The position numbers were made by a program, and so were the translations under genes. This document shows positions 20,166 to 32,484 of a DNA stretch of 64,000 nt, piece after piece (the first letter of the stretch is position 1; every line of letters begins with the position of its first letter). Location of the stretch: assembly GCA_013180625.2 (NCBI GenBank), contig SNVD02009873.1, positions 310,001-374,000 on the forward strand. Direction: 5' to 3'. The notes under the pieces were generated by a model. It ran no database searches, was not told the origin of the DNA, and worked only from the letters and a program-made list of their open reading frames with translations. Source of the stretch: Boswellia sacra (lineage: Eukaryota > Streptophyta > Magnoliopsida > Sapindales > Burseraceae).

Positions 20166-21480
20166 ATTCCAAAGGCTAGCTAGTGTCATATATAATAAGA
20201 CTACGTAATTCTAATGTGCGTTCTAACATACAAGTACTCAAAACCTATATAATTTTCATACAAAAATCAATAAATCACCTAAACTAATATTATGCTAAGT
20301 CAAATGTTTAACACTATATATATATATATATGAATAGTCTTATAATATAAATTAAAAATTTTTTAGATGATTTAATAATTTTGTGACGAAAATATAAAAA
20401 AAAATCTTGGGAATTATAACATACAACTTTCAGATATAGTTAGGTTAAGACTATCAAATACTAATTTGATCAACAAAATCTTAGAGTTGAAATCAGATCA
20501 CTTGCATTAACAAATGATTAATAATAATTTAAATACAAAATTAGATCTGAGTTGACAAGGTTGGAAGAGTTGGCTTTGTTGAGATACATAAGTACAGACA
20601 GACAAAACATGTACGTGCTAATTTCAACATCATTCCCCTTAGCCTGTGCTCACACGATGGATGTGTAAGAAAAATATTATTTTCAAATGCATGCACCCTT
20701 TCCCTTCTCTTCCTTAATTAGTTCAATTGTGAGGTGAAATTTAAAAAATTAACTCTAGGATTCCCCATCAAATCCGGCTGCCTATTGAAGACGTCGCACC
20801 TTAGGATCAATACCCCCTCAATATTCTCATCAACTTAGATAGTACATAAGGTGTATCACTTTACTCATAAACACGTAAAAAAATGAGAAAGTTCTAGACA
20901 GGCCTTGAATAATGGAAAAGATAAAGATAATGGAGACCAAGATGAGTTTTTACAGTTAAGTTTTAAGAGTTAGTTGAGCAACATAATTAATATATAGGTT
21001 GATAATTATTCATAACAAGAGCTAGAACGTAGCTCTATGCGTTCATCATTATTTTAACCTTACTTGTAGGTATTAATCACTACATATATTCGTGATTAAA
21101 TGTTGGCGATTATTCTAAATTCATGTCGGGATGTTTTCCACAGTCTTTTTATTGAACCATTGAATTCGATGATTGATTTTTTTTTTTTTTTTTAATATGG
21201 ATTGGGTAGTGTTAATATATACCTTTAAAGTATATGTAATCAACATATCAAGGGAGGTGAGTTTCTTAAAAATTATATTTAATAATTGAAAATTTATTTA
21301 AAGTAGTAATTTATTGATTAAAATTATTGAATGTAATATTGATATGATTTTCATTAAAAAAAAACTTCACAATTTTAAAAAGAAACTACATCATTATAAA
21401 GGTATTAATATATTTAGTGCACACATTAGGACTATCCTAAAATTAATTAACTAGGAGGAATAGAGTGACCTATACATAAG
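20166..21480. other. Non-coding, with a weak relic of the tandem-unit family
   Basis: AT-rich intergenic sequence. Near 20610-20630, ACAAAACATGTACG followed by TGCTAATTTCAA resembles the first codons of the short ORF in the 5.8-13.7 kb units. The following GTGCTCACACGATGG resembles 14120 and 43730. No gene is recognised. A short AT run lies near 20315. Confidence 0.4.
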
Positions 21481-21670
21481 AATAGTACTGCTCTTATAAA
21501 CCATCCATATTAACTTAATACAAACTTATATATCATTATTGAATGGTTGTTACATCTTATATATTAATTAATATAATTAAAGTTAGAAATTCACTCATCC
21601 AAATAAATCATGACATATCATTTGTATAAATAAGTTTGTATGAATAATCTATAAGAATAGTATTACTCTG
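21481..21670. mobile_element. MITE, family 1, copy 2
   Basis: The left end AGTACTGCTCTTATAAACCA and right end AATCTATAAGAATAGTATTACTCT form imperfect inverted repeats, with ACAAACTTAT/ATAAGTTTGT inside. Length about 190 bp. Confidence 0.75.
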
Positions 21671-22990
21671 TAGATAAAAACATAATAAGAATAAAATGAG
21701 TTTAGTTAGCATTGGAGTCACTTCAATCCTCTATTTATCTTGAAAATTATGTTAAATTAATTGTTTTATTCCATTAAGTGATTTTTGTAACAATATTTTT
21801 TTCAATGTAGATTAACGATTAAAACAAATAATAATGCACAAGTTTTAATGTCTTAACAGATACCTTAAGAACTATATGTTAAGATTACGCATAAACTATT
21901 AAAAAATTAGGTCATATTAATTATTTCACTGTATTCAATGAGTTTAATAAAACTACGTAAATTCATAGGTCTCATCATGTGCCCTTTCAACATATGATAT
22001 ATGCCTTAAGATCACACTTAAATTAATAGCATTAGATTAGCCCACCTTTAAATGAAAAAAAAAATGATTCATTAAACATTATTAAGATAACACTAACGAT
22101 TTTTCATACTTGAAAGGATGTAAATTAAATCTGTAAAACTTCTATGTTGACAATAATTATTAATCCAACTATGTCCAAGTTGCTAGGGGTGTTCTCGAAA
22201 CTCTTCTACTAGATTACTTACTTTCCAATTCTTTTGATAAGCAATAAACCACACCTAGCAATATAATATTATTATTCAACTTTAATCTTTTATATTATTA
22301 TTTAGTTTTAACCTTTTTTGTTATTTAATTTTGATTTTTTGTTATTTTGTTTTTACTTTCCAGTGTTAATTCGTTGACGTAAATCCATCTAAATAATTAA
22401 AAATTTACCACTAATAATTGTAGAGTGTAGAATTAGGACCAAGTGTAGCCAAATGCTTAATTATCTGAAGTTTTGAGAAGCAATACAAATTACCGACTCA
22501 TCTTGTTGCTCTTCTCAGAGGCTGCGGCAGGTACCGAAGAAGAAGAGACATTGCTCTCGTCAAAGGAAAATTATTTGAATTATTTTTATTTTATTTTATT
22601 TTTGCATCTTTGTTTACTGATTTAACCCTTTGACTGTAGCCAAAACAAAAGGTTTCTGTTAACAAGGGTTGTCTGGAGAGAAGCGTTTTTTAAACTATGA
22701 GAGGTTTAACTGATTAAAAATGTCCCAAACCGAGTGATGAGTCCGGAAACCTTAGGAGTTGTTTCTGATGATTGCCCAGAAAGACGTTCGGTGGGGACCA
22801 TTTTCATTTAATAAAGAAGCCAAGCTTTATATAAAGAAGCACAAGCGAACATTCGGTAGTACAGATTCTAAAAGTACAAATAAGCAAATTCTGAATGGCC
22901 TACATAATTCGTATGTTGACGAAGAGTTAGAGTATGAGTTAAGCAGGTCACTAAACTAATTGGTTTAGGTATTCTTATTATATATGTTAT
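21671..22990. other. Non-coding, nothing recognised
   Basis: AT-rich sequence. A 66-codon ORF at 22759-22959 has no recognisable domain and I do not call it a gene. Around 22490-22560 a less AT-rich patch (GGCTGCGGCAGGTACC) stands out without explanation. Confidence 0.5.
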
Positions 22991-23074
22991 GCTACCCATT
23001 AAATTTCATTCCTAAAAGTCATCAACAACCAGAATTTGAAAATATACACATTCCAATTGGTTAAACAAGCTAAA

Positions 23075-23147
23075 GAAGAAATAAATTTATCAAAATAAAT
23101 AAATATTTAAGAAGAAATAAATTTATCAAAATAAATAAATATTTATA
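23075..23147 (+). repeat. 37-bp tandem duplication
   Basis: AAGAAGAAATAAATTTATC followed by AAAATAAATAAATATTTA occurs twice in a row. Confidence 0.85.
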
Positions 23148-23319
23148 GGTATTTTATTATTTATGAAAAACTATATTAAAAAATTAATAAATGAGAATAA
23201 TTTGAATTTTTATTTTTCTGATGAGGGTAGTTTTGATATTTTGCATTTCAAAAGTAGAATCAGATTTTCAGAAGCAACTAAACCATTGCTTTCGGAGTCC
23301 TATATTAAACTTGATTTTT

Positions 23320-23450
23320 TTAAAGCAGCTTCTTTTTTAAGCATGTTGAAAAAGTAACTCCAAATACCGTGGGTTATTGCTACTTCTGCAGAAAAAAATG
23401 CTTCTTTTTATAGTAATAGCAACCCCAAACTGGTTCATTATCTCTAAAAG
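23320..23450. mobile_element. Probable MITE end (fragment)
   Basis: The text AAGTAACTCCAAATACCGTG, TTCTGCAGAAAAAAATGCTTC and ATAGCAACCCCAAACTGGTTC resembles the terminal region of common plant MITEs whose ends read GTTTGGGGTTGCTAT. I could not find the matching opposite end, so this may be a fragment. Confidence 0.4.
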
Positions 23451-24019
23451 GGATAATTCATTAGAAAAAAGTAAAATTAATCCTGGAAAAGAATAACATC
23501 ATTGTTGCATTTCATTTTCTCTTTTTAGAGGAATTCTTCCTATATCAAAATTCCTACCATCTATGAATTCTTGCTTGACAAGAATGGTAAGTGCTAAAAC
23601 TCTTATATATTGGACGCTATGATGCAAAGATGAATTCCTACTTTGGAAACACAACCCTGCCCTCTGAACTCTTTTTCTTGTCTTTTAGGGACATATTTTC
23701 TTTATTCCGATCTATCCGGCGCATGAGTTCTTTCAAAAGATGAAAATTTTGATATCAATATTCTATCATAAAAATTATTGTATCGAAATAAACAATATAA
23801 TATATATATTGTTAAGGTAATTTAATGATTATTATAACTAAAATACATGATTGTTAAAGTTATTTTGTGTTGTTTGGACATCCATTAACACCATCTTTCT
23901 TTTATTCTCACTTGTTTTTATTAAACTGATGACAGTGAGCGAAGATTAGAAAGTTCTATCACATGTAAGTGGGTTACTGGCATGTATAGAACATCTATCT
24001 TCTGCTTCAATCTAATCTA
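23451..24019. other. Non-coding, nothing recognised
   Basis: AT-rich sequence without a supported ORF or repeat. Confidence 0.55.
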
Positions 24020-24480
24020 TAAACAAATTAATTAATTATATTACTAAATATATTTAAGTTAACGGTAATTTAATCTATAAAGAAAGATAATCTGTTAAAC
24101 CCGTTTAGACAAATAATTAACTCGTCAAGTATTTTACTATATTGGTTTTTCACATGCAGCATTTTAAAATCTTGTAATGCAATGTATGTGATGTTAAATG
24201 AGATTACATCTTATGTATAGAGTCAATGACTATTATTTAATTTAAATCTATTTTGTTTTCTAAAACAAATAATTGTCGCTATAGATTAGTAAGTTGGGCT
24301 TTAATTAAAGGACATTTAGCTAACTAGTGGTCTAATAATATATTCACCCAACGGCTGTTTTCTCCTTGTATTAGTTAGTTAGATGAAGCCGATATCACAT
24401 TAAGCATATATATGTGTTAAAATTTTAAACGAAGGTTTACATTATTTGGTTGTCATTTGGTAGTACGTTAGTCTTCCTCA
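24020..24480 (+). repeat. Diverged duplication, copy B (partner at 19.3-20.2 kb)
   Basis: Colinear with copy A but shorter, lacking the MITE and several AT-rich stretches. Confidence 0.7.
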
Positions 24481-26107
24481 ACTTAGCTAGCAGGGATCTG
24501 CAAGTGAGATTAGATCTGAATTAATTTCACTAGTCAGTTAATTGTGTTTCAATTAAAGACAGTCGATTGGATCTCTATATAGGGGTCTCTAAACACATGA
24601 TTAAACTAATTATATATTGATCTATTTCATTTCAGCCTACCATAGTTTAATAGATATCTTAGCTAGTGACTACTGTTCACAAGTGATTAATAGTTCAACT
24701 AACTAATATTATTATTAATGTGAAGGGAAAATATTACACAGCACAAAAAAGATGAAACTTGGCAGGCCTGCGCCCAAAGAAGACAGTTAGATGGTCCCTT
24801 TATCCACGTATCTGCTCGGGAGGGAGACAACACATTGTCAGCGACAACATTTCTGCCTACCACGGAAACATATCTAATATGCACCATAAATGTTATGATC
24901 AGTTCTACAGATTAGATCTAATATGTACCATCTGAATATTGCATTGCGAGATTTTAAAGTGTTGCATGTGATGCTTATATCATGCCATTATGTTGGTTAT
25001 TGGTAGTATACGACCTCAAGAGGGAGAGAAGTAAAGTCTTTCTCATTTGGCGACTTAATATTGTTTGCAATCGGTATCTATGCCCGCAATTAAGTGTGTA
25101 CATACATTTAAAGATCTAACAAATATATATTTTTATTATTTTAATCAGTAATTCATATTAAAAATTATGTTAAATTAATTATTTTGATATATAAACAATT
25201 AAAAAAAAGTTAATTCTTCTTAAGTTTTTGCATTCCTTATTGATCATATTAGTTAAGAAATTTTTTGCACATGATAATGAAGAAAATAGTACGTCCTAAA
25301 GTTACTCTGTATTGCAACTTGAGTCCTCAAACTTGAATTAACTTATATCTATCTGATTTCTGCTACAAACATAGCTACGTGAGGCTGTAAGGGATATCGC
25401 GCGATCATCCACATTTGTATAAAACCTCTATATTCTCTCATAATCTTTCTTCCAAAATTGAAGGATATAGCTTGTATTTTAATTTTCAACATTGGATGAC
25501 GCAATATATAAGAGATAATCTCTTAATCTTTTGAGTTATAGAGATCAAAATATTTTATCCGAAACCAAAATGTCTCAAGTCATCTAATATTGGGATAATT
25601 AATGAATTCCATGTGAAAAAAAAAACATTTTTTTCTCTCTAATAGTGTGAGATTTTATATGTTAATCTCAGTCACGCTTGATACAGATAATATATTAATA
25701 TTCACAATTATTTTGTGATAAAATCGAATAATAAAATTTCAAGAATAAACCATTGTATTAATTCTTGTCATCTATTTTTATATTTATCTGATTATTAGAT
25801 AGTTTTTATACTCACATTTAGCAGGGTTAAAGAATAAAGAATGGTGAGTGACAGCATGATTAATTTATGCAAAGGGAAAGCATTATTTCATTGAAATACA
25901 AGAAGAAAACAGGTACAATATTTCACGTCAATTCCACAGCCACAAACACAACCAAAGGAATGCTGCAAACAAGCGCCAGTGACGATGTACATTCACCTCA
26001 CTGTGTTTATTTAGGTTACGTACATGCATTCGTACGCACTTCAAGCCAACAAGTTGCTAAAATTAAACAGAAGAGAAACACGGAAGGCAAGAGCCAGCAG
26101 CTGATAG
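24481..26107. other. Non-coding, nothing recognised
   Basis: Intergenic sequence between copy B and the thionin-like gene. A less AT-rich patch at 24750-24880 (GCAGGCCTGCGCCC on plus) has no recognised function. No credible ORF. Confidence 0.5.
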
Positions 26108-26581
26108 CTAGCTTTCTTTCTCACATTTCTGAGAGCAGGACTCCAGACAACCTCGTAATTCGTCAACATCTGCACACAATTATTTAAAATTAGTTTATTA
26201 ATTAAGCTACGAGAGACGAGAGAGACAATATTAATTGGAAAAAAAAATTATGAAGTATTAACAAGAAAAGCATGTAGAAGAGTTTAACATTAAAGACTAG
26301 TAAATTGCAAAAAATATTCATATTTTACCAGAGGTGCGATGGGAGCACATAGATTTTGCACAACTAAGGGTACACCTCTTGGGGCTTCCTTTTGTACCTA
26401 CATCAGTGGCACACTTCGTTACACAATTTGCTTGACATGTAAAGGAACCGTTGCAGGAATTAAGGCAAGTTGAAAAGCAATCTGACGATACTGATGCGTG
26501 GGCAGCTTGCACAATAACTGCAACTAGAATGAGCAATAGCACTATTTTTCTCATAAGTTTCAGCCTACCAATTCTCTCCAT
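26108..26581 (-). CDS. Secreted cysteine-rich thionin-like peptide, two exons
   Basis: Exon 1 is 26329-26581 and exon 2 is 26108-26169, with an intron (26170-26328) that starts GTAAAA and ends TGTGCAG. The joined frame gives 104 residues. A hydrophobic signal peptide follows MRKIVLLL and probably ends after Ala-His-Ala (~29-30). Met10 may be the true start instead of Met1. The mature part has 12 cysteines in spaced C-X3-C-type pairs, and exon 2 supplies the last three (GCLESC and QKC). Size, signal peptide and Cys pattern fit the plant thionin-like family, whose members are secreted, reported as antimicrobial or cell-signalling peptides. The specific activity here is not known. A TATA box lies at 26627-26633. 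Confidence 0.82.
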
Positions 26582-26626
26582 TTTGGAACTCTCCCCACCT
26601 GTTTCTTTCTTCTCGCAACGGCTTCA

Positions 26627-26633
26627 ATATATA
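26627..26633 (-). promoter_or_regulatory. TATA box of the thionin-like gene
   Basis: On the minus strand ATATATTGAAG sits about 46 bp upstream of the ATG, a plausible TATA position with a very short leader. Confidence 0.6.
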
Positions 26634-26697
26634 GTGACGGATTGGTTGCATTAGGGGTTAGGCCTGACGTGGCCTTAGCCCTATCCAACTTAAAGAA

Positions 26698-27430
26698 ATA
26701 TTAAATATGCCAAGTGGATTTAATTCTACATAGGTGAAGTTTTAGGAACTTTCTGAGTTTCTTGAGTATATATAAATGAATATGGACATAATAGAATTTT
26801 TTAAACTTAATGGTCTTACCCTAACGTTACAGAAACTTTCATATTCTTACTTTTTCTTTTCTGTTAATATATTTTGTAATTTTTCTTTTTCAATTTAAAT
26901 ACTAACATTTCTTTTCTACTCTATTACAATACTATTTTCATTTTTTTCCACTTAAATATTAATTTCCCTTTTCGTATATTAACATTAATTTCTTCTAGAT
27001 CTCTCACCCCACCTCATTAATTATTAATTTCACTTTTCCACACTCTCTGATCTCTATACTATAGATTTGTCTCTCTCAACTTTTTTTTTTTTGTAAAAAA
27101 AATTTAATGAAAATTATGAAATTAATATCAAAGAAAAGTTTAAAATGTTACACTAACTAGTTGCCTCGTACTTAAAATTACCAACTCTTGTATAAACAAC
27201 AAAAGAAGAATCAAGGTTATAATATTGTCTTTAAAGATCAATATCTAAATTGGATAAATTATGACTCTAAGTTATTTTTTGTTTTCAAGTTTAAATTATA
27301 AATTTTGAGCTTGCCTTTGTTCTCAAACTTTAGATTATCTTCGTTCGGTTTATGATTCTTTTCAATTACTTAAAATATTTGTTAACATATGATTACTAGA
27401 CTTACTTTAAGAATCACATCATATTAAATT

Positions 27431-27476
<46 letters not shown>

Positions 27477-29290
27477 TGTAAGGTGATACTACACTTAAAT
27501 AATTATTTCAAAATATCTTATACCAGGTAAAATATCAAAATAGTGAATCCTCAAGAAATTGTAACCGGCAAGAAACGGAAAGAAACGATATCCTAGATTT
27601 ATCTTAGTGTAGACAGTTATAATGATAATTGCTGGTAGTAGAAAAACCATTGTCTTCATTCAATCTCTTATAGCGGCTCTTGCAGCTGCGTATGGATTAA
27701 TGCATAGCAGATTGTAAATACCCGTCAAAATTACTATATACAGATATCTCCAACGCCGAAAATAGGGTTTTATAATTTCTTCCTTATTTAAATTTGTTTT
27801 CTAATAACACTAAAGCAAAGAAACTTAATTGATTATCTCTGAAACATTTTTGTTTTACTTTATCAACCATTAGATTATATTGAGTTGGAATATGGTAGTC
27901 AGTTAGTGTCTAAATTTAAGTTAAGAATTTCATTCTCAATAATCTGACCCATGATTTTTTTAGTATATAATTTAAGGTAAGATAGAATTTGAGATATTTA
28001 ATTTATTTTGTAAAATAGTTTTATTACGATTATTATTATGACAGATTGGATATTTTAACTTGTATTTTTTCACTTAAAATTAGACGTAGATTTATTGAAG
28101 TAGTTTATTCTCTATTCACATAATTTTGTCTCAAATTTTAAGAATCTATTCCCAAGCGGATTTTCATATTAATAAATGGCTGATCTCTATATTTATTATC
28201 TTTCCTTATTAATACATTTTCTATAATTATCAATTGTTTCTTTATCCAAAAAAAAAAAAATTGGTAGAGATGAGATGAAAAGGGGATATTTGTCCAAATT
28301 CATGATGCGTAGGCATGTAGATTACTAAACTAGAAACCCTAGTATGATTTTGCATGGGTCAAAAAGTATGCTGTGTAGAATCCAAAACAGTATTGTTAAA
28401 TTTACAATTTAAATACAATCAAAAGTCTATAATCTAATATGATAACTTACATGATAAAAATTTATCAAAAGAAGAAAAATAAAGAATGAATAAGGAAAGT
28501 TATATATCTTTAGTAGTATTTTATTACTTAAGTTGTTACATTAGATTGTAAACTTTGGATTATAAATCTAACATAGCATTAATGAAAAAAAAATATAAAG
28601 CCGTAATTTCAGTTATATCAATTGTCCCATGCCGAAATGCTTGCTTGCATATATTAAAATATATGCATAGGATAGACTATGCTTACAGCTTAGTGATAAC
28701 AGCATAATAAAAAGAAAGATGATGATTAACCTTTTCCTCCTATTTCTAGTAGCTGTCCACAACTGGTAATGCAAATTAAAGATAGAATTAATATTATTAT
28801 GCTATCATCGGCTCAAATAGAGGAAAAGTTACATCTACCAAGGTCCATTATAATCTCATTCATTTTAATTTATAAGAGTAAATATGCATATAGATCAACA
28901 AATTGGTCTTTAATTAAATACGCCACTATAATTTGCTAACTAATTTCTTTAATTTTGCAATATAATTACCTTAATATTTTGTCAATGCTATCAAAGTTAG
29001 GATTTTCAAATTTAAATCTCTTCATGTCCTTACGTCGGTCTTCGTAATTAAGTCATTTAGTCAACTCAAATCTCAATTTTTAGTTTCGTTTTTATAGATT
29101 CATCAAACCTTAAAATCATATCTGTGTTTCACATGAGGGGCTTTGTTAATTAGGCTCATATCTAATAGCTTAACCTTTTGGATTAAGTAATTACTTAATA
29201 AAGTAGTTGTATATTTTGACGTTAATAAAAATATTAGCAATAAAAATTTGCACAATTTTTTTCAACAAAAGCGTTTCAAACTTTCATATT
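26698..29290 (+). repeat. Segmental duplication, copy C (partner at 44.4-46.3 kb)
   Basis: Begins with TTAAATATGCCAAGTGGATT just upstream of the thionin-like promoter and is colinear with 44408-46260. Shared blocks: TAAGTATATATA; CCCACCTCA.TAA; GAAGAAATCAAGGTTATAAT-type text; TCGTTCGGTTTATGATTC; CCGAAAATAGGG; ATCAACCATTAGATTATA; AAATCTCCTCATGTCCTTAC-type text; CAACAAAAGCGTTTCAAACT. Copy C contains extra segments at roughly 27360-27715 and 28000-28600, including an (AT)n run. No coding sequence is evident in either copy. Confidence 0.85.
27433..27472. repeat. (AT)n microsatellite
   Basis: About 40 bp of TA dinucleotides, absent from the partner copy at 45 kb. Confidence 0.95.
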
Positions 29291-31198
29291 GGGGTTAAGA
29301 TCTAGATCTAAATCTATGTATAAGTACTTCCACTCATTCACATTAACACAACACCTTCTTGTGTTAATAATATATTGTTGGATGATCTCAATGATATTTG
29401 TTATAAGAGCACATGCTAATACCTAAAAACTTGTATATTTCAATTTTTCCTCATAATAAAACTCATCAAATTCAGCGAAAAAATTATTAAATCAAAGTAA
29501 TTGAAGATTGTTTTAATGAGAATACGCAATATTTGAGATCTTAACATATACTCTTATGTAGATAAGTGATAGCTGAAACTTATTTGACTCTTCATACACT
29601 TTGTTCACACTATGGATGTAAAGAAAATGAATGAAATAATGGAATATTAGACTATATAAACTCAAATTTTTAATTTAATTTTTTGACACCAAATTAGTGG
29701 TCATTGATCCATTAAATTATCCTAATGAGATTATTGAATGGGTAACAGATATGTTTGTTGACAATGATTATGATCTAGATGATAGTTCCGTTTGATCAAA
29801 TGTTTCTTTGAAGGAGGCCATTCAAGACATAGTAACCTTACACAACTTCTTGCTACAACATTGAAATTTTGTTTTTCAAACGTGGTGCATGCTTTGCAAA
29901 AAATTATGGATGAAGTTGAATTTAGTTTAGATAAAAAGAAAAAAAATAGATCCATATTTGAAAAAAGCAAAATTGAGAAACTATAATTTATCAAGAAAAA
30001 AATAACTTGATATTATAAATTTTATATGTATTTTTGTTGAGTCTTAAAAGATTTGAAAAAAAAGTTATCTTATGCTGTTAGTGAATTTATTCATTTATTA
30101 CATAAGTGTGAATCAGATCTTATGCAACCCACAAAGGCATGAGGCTCAGAAGAAGAGCTCATGGTTGGCGAGTACGAACTAAAGCAGTTTAATAATTAAG
30201 ACAAGTGTAGTTCTAATCAACCGCTATTTTTTATCTTGTCAACCCCTATTTTTCACCTCATTAACTTCTACCTCTTATTTAATGAGGGTATAATGAAGAT
30301 AATTTTTCATCAAACTCAAATTTAATTTTAAATATATTTATGGTAAGCTTAATCAAATTATTATTTAACTTTTAATTAAACTCCCTTTTTTATCTCATTA
30401 GCCTCGACTCTTATATGATGCAAGCTTAATTAAATCATCTTTTACTTTTTAATTAAATTGCTATTTAACCTTGATGTCTTTTTTTAATCTTTAAACTATA
30501 CTATCAATGTGACATAAAAAAAATAACAGTTTTAACAGTAATTAATTGTTTCTTCAGATATTATTAAGTTCTCTAAGTTCATATAAAAATAATAATAATA
30601 ATCAATCAATCACATATTTCTTAGATATGGGCTTTGATAGGGAGAGAGAGAGAGATGGATGATTTGATGTCCATTCCATTTAGAGTTATATGATTAGTTG
30701 AAATTTAAAAAGAAAGAAAAATAATCGAATTTTAATTAATTTACGAAGAAAAAAATATAGAAAGGGGAGAGAGCAAGAGATGGGTGGCGAGAGAGAGGGA
30801 GATGATGAGGTTGGTTATTGATGGTATAGAAGAGAAAATAGGGGAAAATTATAGAGATATATAGGGCAAAGTTGGGAGTTTTTATTAAATTCATTAACTT
30901 AAGTTTAATTATCTTATTTATTGTATTTTTATTATAATTGTGTCTTTATTCAATTTGAGATAAAGGCTAATAAGATAAAAATGGGGACTAAATAAAATTA
31001 TTCGTAAAATAATTAATGCATCATTGTTGTTCACAATAATGTTAGACTTGTAAAATCCAAATTCTGCAGCTTAATCTTGTAGTCTATATGATGAAATCCT
31101 ATTGCAGATGTAATTTTTTTATTCTTTTTTCTCCTCCAGTAAATTTTTGTCATGTTGACTGCTACATCAGGTTATAGAGTTTGGATTGTATATAATAA
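29291..31198. other. Non-coding, with a decayed coding-like patch and MITE-like text
   Basis: At 29690-29960 (plus) a frame reading PNEIIEWVTDMFVDNDYDL, then after a stop SLKEAIQDIVTLHNFLL, looks protein-like but is broken; the family is not recognised. At 30220-30430, repeated phrases of the form CTCATTAACTTCTACCTCTT are echoed in inverse near 30960-31010, suggesting a MITE whose exact ends I cannot place. The rest is AT-rich. Confidence 0.4.
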
Positions 31199-32484
31199 GG
31201 GCATTCATAGGTCAGGTCAGATTTGGCCAAACTTGACTCAACCTGATCAAGCATCGGGTTGGGAAAAATTGACCCGTGTTGAGATTTTAAGTTAGGTGAC
31301 CCGACATATGACCCAATATGCCTTAGGTTGGGTCAGATTCGTCAGGTTACTCGGGTTGGGCTAAACCAATTTCAAAATTTAATGAAAATCATTTTATAAC
31401 ATTTATTTAGACCCAAATATATATTTTATATAAAGGCTATCTTATGTATAAATCAAGGTCTATTTACATAAATTAGACTACATTATATACAAAATAAGAC
31501 CCATTGACATAAATTAGGCTATATCATATACAAATTAAGGCTTAATGAAATAAATTTAAAACTTTTAGGCTCAAGAACTAGTTGACCATTTATCAAAACC
31601 TCACATGCTAACATATTTATATATATCAAAATTTCCAAACAAATATGAAACTTATGAAAACAACCAAAATATAAAGTCCAAAATACAACACATAAGTATA
31701 AAGTCCAAATTACAACACAATACACATAATTAAGCTTGAAATTAATACAATCAACGCTTCATCAATTAATAAATTTCAATTTATGAATTTTAGTATACTA
31801 AAATTTGAGTTTATACAATTACAGTATACCTTTCAGTATATAAATATATAGAATCAATTTCAATTTATAAATTTTTGTTTATAAATTTCGGTTTATAAAA
31901 TTTGAGTTTATTCTATTTATTTCAATTAAACAATTCAAGTCCACTACAATTTTCTATTCCGTATTTTATAAACAAGTATACTAACATTGCATTCCACCTG
32001 ATATCATATTGCATTATTCCTCTTTTACTAATATTATAATGCATTCCACCTAATATCATTTTAATAATTCATCTTTTACTAATTTTATATTGCGTTCCAC
32101 CGAATATCATAATGATATTGCACATTTGCATTATTCATCTTTTAATAATATTATATTGCCTTCACCTAATATCATATTACATTATTCATCTTTTACTAAT
32201 ATTATATTGCATTCTACCAATTAAATTATTAATTAACTAGCTTTCATAACAGTTTCATCTTCTAGTTCCAGTACTCTAGTGGCGATTTTAAATTTTTTTT
32301 TTTTTAAATTCTCCTTATCGGATCGGGCTGAAATCGGGTTACAAGGAAATGAACTTGATCAAGAACCCGGTTAAAGAAAATCCGATGGAGTTAACCCGAG
32401 TCAAAGTTTTTTAAAAGGCCAATGCAAACAAAATCCGACCAACTTGATTAAACCCAATCGGACCGGATAATTTTAAACACCTCA
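31199..32484. mobile_element. Non-autonomous DNA transposon, hAT-like (ends approximate)
   Basis: Both ends carry many copies of the word GGGTC/GACCC or CGGGTT and related text (GGTCAGGTCAGATT...GGGTTGGG on the left; AACCCGG...CCCAATCGGACCGGAT on the right). The right end, read in reverse, begins GAGGTGTTTAAAATTATCC, a style of end seen in plant hAT elements. The middle contains ATCATATTGCATTATTCATC-type repeats (31985-32220). No transposase frame was found and no clear 8-bp target duplication. Confidence 0.5.
31985..32222 (+). repeat. Imperfect ~45-65-bp repeats inside the hAT-like element
   Basis: TATTGCATTCCACC(T/G)(A/G)ATATCAT followed by CATTATTC(A/C)TCTTTTACTAAT recurs about five times. 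Confidence 0.8.

Noticed and set aside
22759..23357. ORFs of 64-66 codons
   Set aside because: Low-complexity Lys/Asn-rich reads of AT-rich DNA; one overlaps MITE-like text.
25867..26187. 106-codon plus ORF next to the thionin-like gene
   Set aside because: It runs antisense over exon 2 and the 3' region of that gene and has no domain.
31199..32484. Exact ends and TSD for the hAT-like element
   Set aside because: The flanking 8-mers do not match, so only approximate limits are given.
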